Translations under genes and position numbers: made by a program
DNA from: Chitinophaga sp. YR627
GTDB taxonomy: Bacteria > Bacteroidota > Bacteroidia > Chitinophagales > Chitinophagaceae
Assembly: GCF_900114995.1 (NCBI RefSeq)
Contig: NZ_FOUX01000005.1
Coordinates: 1-64,000, forward strand
Reading direction: 5' to 3'
DNA: 64,000 nt
Shown here: positions 55,209 to 63,636 of the stretch, in pieces
How positions within the stretch are numbered: the first letter of the stretch is position 1
Layout of the letters: every line of letters starts with the position of its first letter
Notes under the pieces: generated by a model
Told to the model about the DNA's origin: nothing
Databases searched by the model: none
The model's input: only the letters and a program-made list of their open reading frames with translations

Positions 55209-56135
55209 ATGGCCATTTTCAGAATACATCATATTACCAGATACGAGTACGACAGACCGGTCAAAGAAAGCGTCAATGAGATCAGGATCTTCCCCTATCA
55301 GTGTCCGGAGCAGGAAATATTGCAGCATGAACTGCTGATTACCGGTCAGCCGGAAATCCATAGTTTCACAGATTATTTTGGTAATAAGGTGGGCAACTTC
55401 AACCTGCTGCCGCCACATAAAGTGCTGAGTATCGAAAGTAAACTGCTGGTACGCACGACCGCTTCTTCCCAGTTACAGATCAATTTCCACTCAGGCTTCG
55501 CACAGTTACAGCAGGAAACGGCCGACAGCCTCCTGTTGCTGGAACTGGCCCGGCCTGATATGATCAGTAATCAGTCCGCTATTGACAATATCATCACCGT
55601 GATCCGTCAGCCGGAGAAAAGCGTGGCCGCTGTTACCGAACATTGCAGCGAATACATCTTTAAAAACTTCAAATACCTGAAGGGTATCACCAATATCGAA
55701 ACAACTGTCGACGAGATCCTGGAACACCGGGCAGGCGTATGCCAGGACTTTGCGCACCTCATGCTGCACATACTCCGCTCCTGCGGCATCCCCTGCCGTT
55801 ATATCAGCGGGTATATCTGTCCTAATAAGGATGGTATGCGCGGAGAAGGCGCTACACACGCATGGGTGGAAGCATGGATACCCGGATACGGCTGGGCAGG
55901 TATCGACCCGACCAACAATATCTGGGTAACCAATAAACATGTGAAATTATCTGTCGGAAGGCATTTCAATGACTGCAGTCCGGTGAAAGGCACCTTCAAA
56001 GGTCCCGCCAGACAAAAACTCTCCGTATTTGTAGCGGTCGCCTATGAAGACGGAAAAGTATTCGAAGAAACCAATGACGTACACCTGCACGGCGCAACGG
56101 AAATGTCGATAGAGCCGTTTTCCGGTCAACAGTAA
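55209..56135 (+). CDS. Transglutaminase-like cysteine protease of the ATP-grasp cluster
   Basis: A 308-residue cytoplasmic protein with an N-terminal Bact_transglu_N beta domain (about 1-90; FRIHHITRYEYDRPV) and a transglutaminase core (about 150-260). The triad is visible: Cys178 in HRAGVCQDFAHL, His217 in GATHAWVEAW and Asp233 in GIDPTNN. There is no signal peptide. It may act as a peptidase that reverses or trims what the ATP-grasp ligase builds, or as a transamidase; which is not decided by sequence. Its stop touches the stop of the convergent permease gene with no spacer. Confidence 0.92.
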   Translation: MAIFRIHHITRYEYDRPVKESVNEIRIFPYQCPEQEILQHELLITGQPEIHSFTDYFGNKVGNFNLLPPHKVLSIESKLLVRTTASSQLQINFHSGFAQLQQETADSLLLLELARPDMISNQSAIDNIITVIRQPEKSVAAVTEHCSEYIFKNFKYLKGITNIETTVDEILEHRAGVCQDFAHLMLHILRSCGIPCRYISGYICPNKDGMRGEGATHAWVEAWIPGYGWAGIDPTNNIWVTNKHVKLSVGRHFNDCSPVKGTFKGPARQKLSVFVAVAYEDGKVFEETNDVHLHGATEMSIEPFSGQQ

Positions 56136-57554
56136 CTACTCCTTCTTTTTCCATACCGCATAATATACCGGTATACCCAGCAACACTATACATAGCCCGG
56201 GCCATGTATAAAGCGGTTTATAGACCAATAGCGCCACGCAAATGATGCTGGCTGACACTATGTACAGCAATGGCAGTACAGGGTAACCAAAGGCTTTATA
56301 TGGCCTTGGAAGATCAGGTCTGGTACGGCGCAGCCGGAAGATACCGGCAATAGTGAGGATATAGAAGATCAGCACAACGAAAATGACATAATCCAGCAAC
56401 TGCCCGTATTTGCCGCTGAGGCATAACAGGGAAGCCCAGATACACTGTATCCACAGGGCCTTGCCCGGCACCGCGTTCTTATTCAGCGTAGCCAGCTGTT
56501 TAAAGAAAACGCCATCCTTTGCCATTGTATAACATACCCTTGCGCCGGATAGTATCAGTCCGTTGTTACACCCAAAAGTGGATACCATCAGCAGTGCCGC
56601 AATGATATAAGTTCCCCTGGCGCCAAAGATCTTCACAGCAGCGGCTACGCCGACTCTTTCATTTTCTGCGAATGCGATCTCCCGCAGGGATAACACACCC
56701 AGGTAAACCAGATTGGTCGCTACGTAAATAACCGTGACGATCAATGTACCCAGGAAAAGACTTCTGCCGATGTTACGCTCCGGCCGTTTGATCTCCCCCG
56801 CGATAAAGGTGACGTTATTCCAGGAATCACTGCTGAACAGACTGCCGACCATACTACCGGCAATGGCGCCCAAAGCAGCAAATCCGGCGCCGGCATATGC
56901 ACTCAGCTGAACCGCTCCATCCTGTGTGGTCATCTGCTGTAATACAAAGCCCGTCTCCCAGTTAGCATCCCAGATCGTCTTGTTGGCTGCAAAACAACCG
57001 AATAAGATCAGGGCCAGCAGCGCGGCGATCTTCGCCAGTGTAAAACCGGTCTGTATCAGCTTCCCTTCTTTGACCCCGAGGGTATTGATGAAGGTCAGCA
57101 GTACGATCAGCAGAATAGAAGTGAGTTGTGCGGCAGAGATGGTAATAAAGCCCAGATCTGCCACAATATGCTTCTCACTCAATACAGGAAAGATATAAGC
57201 CGAAAACTTTGCAAAGGCCACGCCTACCGCTGCAATAGAACCAGCCTGTATCACCGTAAAGAAACTCCAGCCAAACAGGAAACCCGTCAACCGGTTAAAC
57301 GCCTCTTTCAGGTATACATACTGTCCGCCTGCATGTGGGAACATAGCGCTTAACTCGCCGTAACTCAGCGCGGCTGTCAGCGTCAGCAGACCGGTAATGA
57401 TCCATATCAGCACCAGCCAGCCGGCGGAGCCTACATTGCGGGTAATATCGGCGCTTACCAGGAAAATACCTGAACCGATCATGGAGCCGGCTACAATCAT
57501 CGTAGCGTCCAGCAGTCCGAAGGACCGCCGGAAAGATGTTGGTTGATCTGACAT
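56136..57554 (-). CDS. APC-family amino acid permease, probable hydroxyproline importer
   Basis: A 472-residue inner-membrane transporter with about twelve helices. The start (FRRSFGLLDATMIVAGSMIGSGIFLVSADI) holds the APC helix-one motif GSMIGSGIF, which lines the substrate site in LeuT-fold amino acid permeases. Later segments such as ELSAMFPHAGGQYVYLKEAF also fit the family. It is 12 bp downstream of the semialdehyde dehydrogenase in the same minus-strand unit. Because the two genes before it belong to hydroxyproline breakdown, hydroxyproline or proline uptake is likely; specificity cannot be read from the sequence. Confidence 0.87.
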   Translation of the reverse strand: MSDQPTSFRRSFGLLDATMIVAGSMIGSGIFLVSADITRNVGSAGWLVLIWIITGLLTLTAALSYGELSAMFPHAGGQYVYLKEAFNRLTGFLFGWSFFTVIQAGSIAAVGVAFAKFSAYIFPVLSEKHIVADLGFITISAAQLTSILLIVLLTFINTLGVKEGKLIQTGFTLAKIAALLALILFGCFAANKTIWDANWETGFVLQQMTTQDGAVQLSAYAGAGFAALGAIAGSMVGSLFSSDSWNNVTFIAGEIKRPERNIGRSLFLGTLIVTVIYVATNLVYLGVLSLREIAFAENERVGVAAAVKIFGARGTYIIAALLMVSTFGCNNGLILSGARVCYTMAKDGVFFKQLATLNKNAVPGKALWIQCIWASLLCLSGKYGQLLDYVIFVVLIFYILTIAGIFRLRRTRPDLPRPYKAFGYPVLPLLYIVSASIICVALLVYKPLYTWPGLCIVLLGIPVYYAVWKKKE

Positions 57555-57566
57555 AGGGTACTGGGT

Positions 57567-59015
57567 TTATCGCACAAACTGATTGTCCACCTGGCGCCAT
57601 ATGCCCAGGGGATTGGCTGCCTTCAATGCATCCGGCAGCATATCATCTGTGAAGTTCTGAAAACATACAGGTCTCACCCAGCGGCGGACAGCACTCGTGC
57701 CTACCGAAGTAAAACGCTGGTCGGTGGTGGCGGGAAATGGTCCGCCGTGTACCATTGCAGCACATACTTCCACACCGGTAGGTGGGTTATTGAGAATGAC
57801 ACGGCCCGCAAGGGTCGATTGTATGGTGATAACGTCTTTCCATTGTGCAGTGTCTGCCGGCGTACCAACAATAGTGGTCGTGAGTTGACCATGCAGACTT
57901 TTCAGCACAGCGATCAGCTCCGCTTTATCTGTACATTCCACGATCAGTGAATAAGGGCCGAAGAGTTCTTCTTTCAAAGCCGGATTCACCAGGAAAGCAT
58001 TGGCCGTTGTTCTGGCCAGTGCCGGCCATGCTTCCATCGTCTCAGGTACAGCTGATTCATTGACCAGTGTTACCTCCGGTTCTGTCAGCATACGGGTACG
58101 GCCTTTGTCATATGCTTCGCAGATACCTTTGTGCAGCATCTTCTGCGGAGCAACAGCTGCTATTGCTGTTCCCAGTTGCTCAATGAACGATTCAAGTGCT
58201 GCACTTTTCAGCCCGATCAGGATACCCGGATTGGTACAGAACTGCCCCATACCCAGTGTAATGGAAGTCGCGAAGGTCTGTGCCAGTTGCGCTGACTGTG
58301 TAGCCAGTGCATCCGGATAAAACACGACCGGATTAATGCTGCTCATTTCTGCGAATACCGGAATCGGTACTTCCCGTTGTGCAGCATAATCCAGCAGGGC
58401 TTTCCCACCCTGAAAAGAACCGGTAAATCCTACACCTGTCGTCAGCGGATGCATGACCAGTTCTTTCCCGATAGCATTCCCCTCCCCTGTCACATGTTGT
58501 ACCGTATACGCAGGCATACCGCTTGTTTTGATAGCAGCCTGTATCGCTTCAAACACTAACTGCGAAGTACGCGGATGCGCAGGATGCCCCTTGATCACAA
58601 CTGTCGCACCAGCGGCTAATGCACTGGCGGTATCTCCTCCTGCGGTAGAAAAAGCAAAAGGGAAATTACTCGCGCCAAAAACCACCACCGGACCTACCGG
58701 CAATAGCATCCTGCGGATATCCGGCTTAGCAGGAGTGGCCGCTGGTTTAGCAGTATCGATCACTGCTTCTACCCAACTACCTTCTTTTATCAGCGTCGCA
58801 AAAAGCTGTAACTGTGAAGTGGTACGGGTGATCTCGCCATTCAGTCTGGGAAGCGGCAGATTCGATTCTGTATGTGCCGTTGCTACCAATGGTTCCCTTT
58901 GTGCTTCGATAGCGGCAGCAATTGCTTCAAGGAAGGCAGCCCTTATAGCAGGCGTGGTATACCTGTACTCCTCAAAAGCAGCAGCTGCACGCTGCATGAT
59001 TTCATCTGTCTGCAT
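57567..59015 (-). CDS. Alpha-ketoglutarate semialdehyde dehydrogenase
   Basis: A 482-residue aldehyde dehydrogenase of the 2,5-dioxopentanoate (alpha-ketoglutarate semialdehyde) group. I chose the ATG at 59015 (MQTDEIMQRAAAAFEEYR), 10 bp after the deaminase stop; a longer ORF to 59066 would overlap that gene by 41 bp. Catalytic Cys260 lies in GMGQFCTNPG, and the general-base Glu in PVFAEMSSINPV, a motif specific for this subgroup. NAD(P) binding is seen in GASNFPFAFSTAGGDTASALAAG. It oxidises the semialdehyde from the DapA-like deaminase to alpha-ketoglutarate. Confidence 0.92.
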   Translation of the reverse strand: MQTDEIMQRAAAAFEEYRYTTPAIRAAFLEAIAAAIEAQREPLVATAHTESNLPLPRLNGEITRTTSQLQLFATLIKEGSWVEAVIDTAKPAATPAKPDIRRMLLPVGPVVVFGASNFPFAFSTAGGDTASALAAGATVVIKGHPAHPRTSQLVFEAIQAAIKTSGMPAYTVQHVTGEGNAIGKELVMHPLTTGVGFTGSFQGGKALLDYAAQREVPIPVFAEMSSINPVVFYPDALATQSAQLAQTFATSITLGMGQFCTNPGILIGLKSAALESFIEQLGTAIAAVAPQKMLHKGICEAYDKGRTRMLTEPEVTLVNESAVPETMEAWPALARTTANAFLVNPALKEELFGPYSLIVECTDKAELIAVLKSLHGQLTTTIVGTPADTAQWKDVITIQSTLAGRVILNNPPTGVEVCAAMVHGGPFPATTDQRFTSVGTSAVRRWVRPVCFQNFTDDMLPDALKAANPLGIWRQVDNQFVR

Positions 59016-59025
59016 GCATAGAGCG

Positions 59026-59940
59026 TTAAAGTGAAAGATAATCTGGTAATACAGGTCTGGCAGCAATAGCGGAATCGATCACCTGCAGGATCCTTGTCCT
59101 CTCCTCTCCTACCAGTGCCAGACGTGGCGCTCTTACAGTTTCACTGCCTAATCCGGCCTGTTGTTCTGCCAGTTTGATATACTGTACGAGTTTTGGATGC
59201 AGGTCCAGTTCCAGTAATGGCAGGAACCAGCGGTAAATAGCCAGTGCTTCTGCTATACGGCCTGCTTTTGTCAGTTTATAGATGGCGACAGTTTCAGCAG
59301 GAAATGCACATACCAGTCCGCCAACCCAGCCATTCGCGCCTAAGATCATTTCTTCCATTGCCAGCGTATCTACACCGCACAGCAAACTGAAACGATCACC
59401 AAAACGACTGATCATACGTGTTACATTAGATACATCACGGGTAGATTCCTTTACCGCCTGAATATTGCTGTAAGCCTGCAACTGATCAAAGATCTCCAGG
59501 GTCACTTCTACTTTATAATCAACAGGATTGTTATAGATCATAATAGGCAGATCTGTGGAAGCAGCCACCGCCTTAAAGTATTCAGCTGTCTCGCGTTCAT
59601 CGCTTTTATAACGCATCGGTGGTAACAGCATCAAACCTTTTGCACCCCAGGCAGCTGCGAGCTTTGCCTGTCTGATCGCTTCCGCAGTGGAACCTTCTGC
59701 AATATTCATGACAACCGGGATCTTCCCCGCTACCTGCTCGACTGCATACTTCGTCAATGTTTCCTTTTCTGCAGTAGTAATGACACTGGCCTCGCCAAGC
59801 GAACCGCCTAAGATAACCCCATCAATACCGGCAGCGATCTGGGCTTGCAGGTTCTTACCGAACAGCGGCAGGTCCAGTTCATCAGCGGCTGTAAACTTTG
59901 TGGTAAATGCGGGAAATATTCCTTTCCATTCAATAGCCAT
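59026..59940 (-). CDS. DapA-family lyase, likely pyrroline-4-hydroxy-2-carboxylate deaminase
   Basis: A 304-residue DapA/NAL superfamily barrel. The Schiff-base Lys164 lies in IQAVKEST, the preceding Tyr in IMIYNNPVDY, and the GGSLGEAS segment replaces the TTGE loop of true dihydrodipicolinate synthase. Located directly before the semialdehyde dehydrogenase, it fits 1-pyrroline-4-hydroxy-2-carboxylate deaminase, which yields alpha-ketoglutarate semialdehyde and ammonia. The same superfamily includes sugar-acid dehydratases that produce the identical semialdehyde, but no sugar-acid genes are nearby while the epimerase and oxidase are encoded at 33-35 kb, so the hydroxyproline role is preferred. 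Confidence 0.87.
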   Translation of the reverse strand: MAIEWKGIFPAFTTKFTAADELDLPLFGKNLQAQIAAGIDGVILGGSLGEASVITTAEKETLTKYAVEQVAGKIPVVMNIAEGSTAEAIRQAKLAAAWGAKGLMLLPPMRYKSDERETAEYFKAVAASTDLPIMIYNNPVDYKVEVTLEIFDQLQAYSNIQAVKESTRDVSNVTRMISRFGDRFSLLCGVDTLAMEEMILGANGWVGGLVCAFPAETVAIYKLTKAGRIAEALAIYRWFLPLLELDLHPKLVQYIKLAEQQAGLGSETVRAPRLALVGEERTRILQVIDSAIAARPVLPDYLSL

Positions 59941-60271
59941 AGAAGAACAATTTTTTGTTCAAAAGTATCAGAAAGAGATAAAGGGAGCCTATCTGATAGT
60001 AATCAATTATTACCTGATATTAACCTGTTTTCATAGGGTCTGGTTCATATATACCGGGACTTAACCTTTTTTTGACCTGATCTTATATTTTTTTGCAAAA
60101 TCCGGGTTAAAATTTGTAATATTGGTACACAGTGAATAATTGTAAGATTCACACTCATTAGTGTCAGAAGTATCAACCAGTATAACGCGTAATTACTACG
60201 TAAGAAAGATTCAAGACCTGTAAATACATTCCTGCAAGCCAACTTGCGCTTACTATTAAAATTGCTACCAG
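59941..60271. other. Divergent dapA-like/AraC intergenic region
   Basis: This 331-bp region has no gene. It holds the dyad and -7 box described at 59945-59967, A/T-rich DNA with T-runs (about 60067-60095), and an inverted pair TTAACC (60061-60066) / GGTTAA (60105-60110). It should carry the promoters and the AraC binding sites of the divergent pair. Confidence 0.6.
59945..59967 (-). promoter_or_regulatory. Dyad plus -7 box upstream of the deaminase gene
   Basis: GAACAA-TTTT-TTGTTC (59945-59960) is a perfect 6-bp dyad. On the minus strand it directly follows TACTTTTG (59967-59960), a match to TAnnTTTG, so the dyad would lie over the transcription start, leaving a leader of about 15 bases. A factor bound here would block initiation. 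No -33 element is clear. Confidence 0.4.
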
Positions 60272-61147
60272 ATGAAAGTGCTACAGTTTACCATACCTGT
60301 TCCGCTGGACAAATCCATCATTGTACAGAAAGATGTACTGCCTTACTTCTACCCCCATCTGCACAGGCACCAGGAGATCCAGCTCACCTGGATCCAGCAG
60401 GGTGAAGGTACCCTGGTGGCCGACAACAATATGCATCCCTTCCGGGCCAATGAGATCTATTGGCTGGGGGCAAATCAGCCGCATATTTTCAAGAGTGAGG
60501 CCTCTTATTTTCAACCCAAAAGCCGGAAAAAAATAGTGGCGCTGGTAATATTCTTTAATCCTGACGGCGAACTGGCAGGCTTCTTCAACCTGCCGGAGAT
60601 CAAAGTGCTGAAGAACTTTATCCAGCAACACCAGTCGGGCTTTAAAGTACCTCCCGAGCAGGCTACGGAAATCTCCAGCCGTATGCTGAAGGTCACTAAC
60701 AGTACAGGAACAGAGCAGCTGTTACAGTTTGTCGAACTGCTGAAACAGTTATCCGGTTGTCCGGATATTACGCCACTGGCATCCGGTCAGCGTGCACAGC
60801 CTGTCAGCGAACACGAAGGCATCCGTATCGGGACTATCTACAATTATATCATGCATCATTATGATAAGCCCATCACCCTGGAAGATGCCGCCAAACAGGC
60901 CTGTATGACGCCGCAGGCATTCTGCCGTTTCTTCAAGAAACATACGCTGCATACCTTCGTTTCCTTCCTGAATGAAGTGAGGATCAACGAAGCCTGTAAA
61001 AAGCTGACAGATGGTAGTTATGATAACATCGCTACAGTGGCATATACCTGTGGGTTTAACAGTATTACCAACTTTAACCGGGTATTCAAGTCCGTCACAC
61101 AACGGTCCCCCAGTGAATATATGAATAGTTATTTCCAGAGTGTATAA
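60272..61147 (+). CDS. AraC-family regulator of the hydroxyproline genes
   Basis: A 291-residue AraC/XylS protein. An N-terminal cupin (about 15-100; YFYPHLHRHQEIQLTWIQQGEG, with histidines typical of ligand sites) is followed by a linker and the double helix-turn-helix domain (about 185-291; ITLEDAAKQACMTPQAFCRFFKK and NIATVAYTCGFNSITNFNRVFK, ending SPSEYMNSY). It is transcribed divergently from the deaminase-dehydrogenase-permease unit with a shared 331-bp region, the usual arrangement for a local activator or repressor. The likely inducer is hydroxyproline or a pathway intermediate; this is inferred from context. Confidence 0.9.
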   Translation: MKVLQFTIPVPLDKSIIVQKDVLPYFYPHLHRHQEIQLTWIQQGEGTLVADNNMHPFRANEIYWLGANQPHIFKSEASYFQPKSRKKIVALVIFFNPDGELAGFFNLPEIKVLKNFIQQHQSGFKVPPEQATEISSRMLKVTNSTGTEQLLQFVELLKQLSGCPDITPLASGQRAQPVSEHEGIRIGTIYNYIMHHYDKPITLEDAAKQACMTPQAFCRFFKKHTLHTFVSFLNEVRINEACKKLTDGSYDNIATVAYTCGFNSITNFNRVFKSVTQRSPSEYMNSYFQSV

Positions 61148-61249
61148 GTGCTTAGCAACCACCTGGTATGTCACAGCATTAAAAGACAGTTCCACTGAAG
61201 CCAGCTGACATTCAATTCTATTATTTTTGTAGTGTTTTCCTTTCCTGTA

Positions 61250-61326
61250 TATAGTCAGACTATACTTACCCTGCCTTAGTGCTCCCTTTTCTTCGCAGTT
61301 CCAACGTAGGGTAAGTATAGTCAGAC
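61250..61326. repeat. Combined direct and inverted repeat before the aldo/keto reductase
   Basis: CTATACTTACCCT (61260-61272) is perfectly complementary to AGGGTAAGTATAG (61308-61320). In addition TATAGTCAGAC occurs twice in the same direction, at 61250-61260 and 61316-61326, and the first copy is part of a 15-base odd palindrome (TATAGTC-A-GACTATA). The direct copies are 66 bp apart. The element lies between two plus-strand genes in a 290-bp gap. Confidence 0.65.
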
Positions 61327-61437
61327 CCTCTTTACTCTCTTTTTTAATAGCGGTCCGGCCACTTATCAGCTCCCATAACCCCAATGCTTTATTTCTTATA
61401 AATAGCACTATCTTGTACGTCCAAAAAAAACCACATT

Positions 61438-62433
61438 ATGAGTGCTTATGTTCCTGCAAGTGACCGGTATGATACTATGATATACAACCGTTGCGGTAAG
61501 AGCGGTATCCGCCTCCCGGCTGTTTCACTGGGTCTCTGGCATAACTTCGGGTCTATTGATAACTTTGAAAATGGCCGTTCTATCGTCCGCCGTGCCTTCG
61601 ATAAAGGGATCACCCATTTCGACCTGGCTAACAACTATGGTCCGGTACCGGGATCTGCGGAAGAGAATTTCGGCGCGATTTTACAGAAAGACTTTTCAGG
61701 CAACCTACGTGATGAACTGATCATCTCCACCAAGGCCGGTTACCATATGTGGCCTGGCCCATACGGAGAATGGGGTTCCCGTAAGTATATGCTGTCCAGC
61801 CTCGATCAGAGTCTGCGTCGCATGAAACTCGACTATGTCGATATCTTCTACTCCCACCGTCCCGATCCGGAAACACCGATAGAAGAGACCATGGGCGCGC
61901 TGGATATAGCCGTTCGTCAGGGTAAGGCATTATATGTCGGTTTATCCAACTATACTGCTGAACAGACAAAAGCCGCTCTTGCTGTATTACAATCATTAGG
62001 CACTCCCTGCCTGATCCATCAGCCGAAATACTCTATGTTTGAAAGATGGGTGGAAGGTGGTCTGCTGGACGTACTGGAAGCAAATGGTGTGGGTTGTATT
62101 CCATTCTCCCCGCTGGCACAGGGTTTACTGACGGATCGTTACCTGAAAGGTATTCCGGAAGGTTCAAGAGCCAGCAAACCAAGCGGCTTCCTGAAAGCGG
62201 ATCATATCACAGCAGAGAAACTGGATAAGATCCAGCGACTGAATGCTATCGCACTGCAAAGAGGCCAGACCCTGGCACAAATGGCACTGGCATGGATACT
62301 GAAAGATAAACGCGTTACGACGGTACTGATAGGCGCCAGCTCTGTGGAACAATTGGATAATAACCTGGGTGCATTGCACAAGGTACAGTTTGATACAGCG
62401 GAATTACAGGAGATTGAGAATATCCTGAAATAA
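61438..62433 (+). CDS. Aldo/keto reductase, YghZ-like
   Basis: A 331-residue NADPH-dependent aldo/keto reductase. The catalytic tetrad is visible: Asp and Tyr in FDLANNYGPVPG, Lys in IISTKAGYHMWPGPYG and His in DIFYSHRPDP. The segment YHMWPGPYGEWGSRKYMLSSLDQSLRRM matches the YghZ (L-glyceraldehyde-3-phosphate reductase) group, which reduces short sugar aldehydes and methylglyoxal. The coenzyme region near the C-terminus (VLIGASSVEQLDNNLGAL) is typical. Transcribed alone; ends at a strong terminator. Confidence 0.92.
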   Translation: MSAYVPASDRYDTMIYNRCGKSGIRLPAVSLGLWHNFGSIDNFENGRSIVRRAFDKGITHFDLANNYGPVPGSAEENFGAILQKDFSGNLRDELIISTKAGYHMWPGPYGEWGSRKYMLSSLDQSLRRMKLDYVDIFYSHRPDPETPIEETMGALDIAVRQGKALYVGLSNYTAEQTKAALAVLQSLGTPCLIHQPKYSMFERWVEGGLLDVLEANGVGCIPFSPLAQGLLTDRYLKGIPEGSRASKPSGFLKADHITAEKLDKIQRLNAIALQRGQTLAQMALAWILKDKRVTTVLIGASSVEQLDNNLGALHKVQFDTAELQEIENILK

Positions 62434-62516
62434 CACAGGATCAATGGATTGTATCAAACATATATAAACGTTCTGAACCTCACTAAATCACCACCTGTCT
62501 CCGACAGTTAATAAAT

Positions 62517-62555
62517 AAAAAGAGGGTATATCTTATTTGGATATACCCTCTTTTT
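62517..62555. terminator. Bidirectional terminator between AKR and lipoprotein
   Basis: A perfect 16-bp inverted repeat (62517-62532 against 62540-62555) with a 7-base loop; AAAAAGAGGG on one arm and CCCTCTTTTT on the other. It separates convergent stops at 62433 and 62569 and can end both transcripts. Confidence 0.92.
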
Positions 62556-62568
62556 GCTTTAACAAAGA

Positions 62569-63402
62569 CTACTTTTTGACGTAAGTCAGCTTGTGACCAG
62601 ACTCCCTGGTATCTACTACGGAACCATTATAAAATTCCTTCTCTGTCGTAATTACCTGAACAGGATAACCATCCCAGTCATAATAGTACACATTCTTAAT
62701 TTCCCTCTTAGTGTCTGGCCCTGAGACAACAGCAGTCAGTATATTGTTGGCAGAGAATATATCCGCCACTTCCTCCAGCTGCATCATTCCATAATCAGGT
62801 TGCTTTGTAACGTAATTAACTTTATTGTCATAGGTATAAACAGTAGTAGTAGTATCCTTTGTTTCTTTACCACCTTCCATCGCAATGCTAAACCTTTTGA
62901 CAATATTCCCCTCGCCATTCCAATCAAATAAGTTCTTCTGATAGAGACCGATCTGGGCGCCGGCACTCGCAATTACCGAAACGTAACTTGTTGTCAGACT
63001 CCCGGATGCATCGTACAAAAGGCTATCTATACGGGCTGGTTTATCAAAGCCATATTCGTAAGAATACACGCTTCTCAGTTTGCCTTCCATGTAATAGTTA
63101 AACGTCTTGAATTGATGTGTGATATCTGATTTTGACAAACCCACCAGTGCTGTAGTAAGTTTGTTATTTTCAAACACAGGTTTTACAAAAACAGTAAAAC
63201 CATCACTCAGATCATGTTGTTCAAACAATGTAAATTGTTTACTGGTATCGTAACTGAGTACACTGCTATCCGTATCTGTAACGTCAGTGAATAACAGTTT
63301 TACGTTCCCTCCTGGTTCGGGTGCAACCGGAACTTTTCCGGGCGGGTCACAGGCAATAAAAAACAATGCAAGTGTAGCTGCTCCAAAAAGCAATCCTTTC
63401 AT
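62569..63402 (-). CDS. Uncharacterised lipoprotein, first of a paralogous pair
   Basis: A 277-residue lipoprotein with signal MKGLLFGAATLALFF and lipobox FIAC (Cys about 18) followed by DPPGK. The mature protein has repeated beta-strand pairs of the RHS/YD or beta-propeller-like kind (YYMEGKLRSVYSYEYGFDKPARIDSLLYDASG, here cut into strands; then WNGEGNIVKRFSIAMEGG and YYYDWDGYPVQVITTEKEF). This pattern is common in Bacteroidota DUF4595-like lipoproteins with porin-like domains, but I cannot assign it. The gene upstream (63637 onwards) is a close paralogue: the last 120 residues align throughout, sharing KDTTT, KVNY, KQP, SANNILT and HKLTY-KK. Confidence 0.75.
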   Translation of the reverse strand: MKGLLFGAATLALFFIACDPPGKVPVAPEPGGNVKLLFTDVTDTDSSVLSYDTSKQFTLFEQHDLSDGFTVFVKPVFENNKLTTALVGLSKSDITHQFKTFNYYMEGKLRSVYSYEYGFDKPARIDSLLYDASGSLTTSYVSVIASAGAQIGLYQKNLFDWNGEGNIVKRFSIAMEGGKETKDTTTTVYTYDNKVNYVTKQPDYGMMQLEEVADIFSANNILTAVVSGPDTKREIKNVYYYDWDGYPVQVITTEKEFYNGSVVDTRESGHKLTYVKK

Positions 63403-63579
63403 AGGTTAAATGTATTAGCTGATAAAGATAAAAAATAACTGACCTTCCCGGCCTGCATATACGTTAACGGGAACTGGCGGACGAATGTACTGTAATGTCC
63501 CCTCATATGATACATCAACGTCTTTCCGCCGGGGGGATACTTACCACATGCAGGATAGGCATTCATAGTTATAAAAACG

Positions 63580-63617
63580 AAGATACCTTCCGGAATGTTA
63601 CATCCGGAAGGTATCTT
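63580..63617 (-). terminator. Terminator after the truncated lipoprotein gene
   Basis: AAGATACCTTCCGGA (63580-63594) pairs perfectly with TCCGGAAGGTATCTT (63603-63617) around an 8-base loop. On the minus strand it follows the stop of the partial gene at 63637 by about 20 bp and is followed by T-rich sequence (CGTTTTTAT). Confidence 0.85.
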
Positions 63618-63636
63618 TTATTTCATGTGCAGATGA

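Noticed and set aside
60749..61408. 219-residue minus-strand frame over the end of the AraC gene and the following gap
   Set aside because: Mostly antisense to the helix-turn-helix region of AraC; the rest covers a repeat-containing gap with no ribosome-binding or domain evidence.
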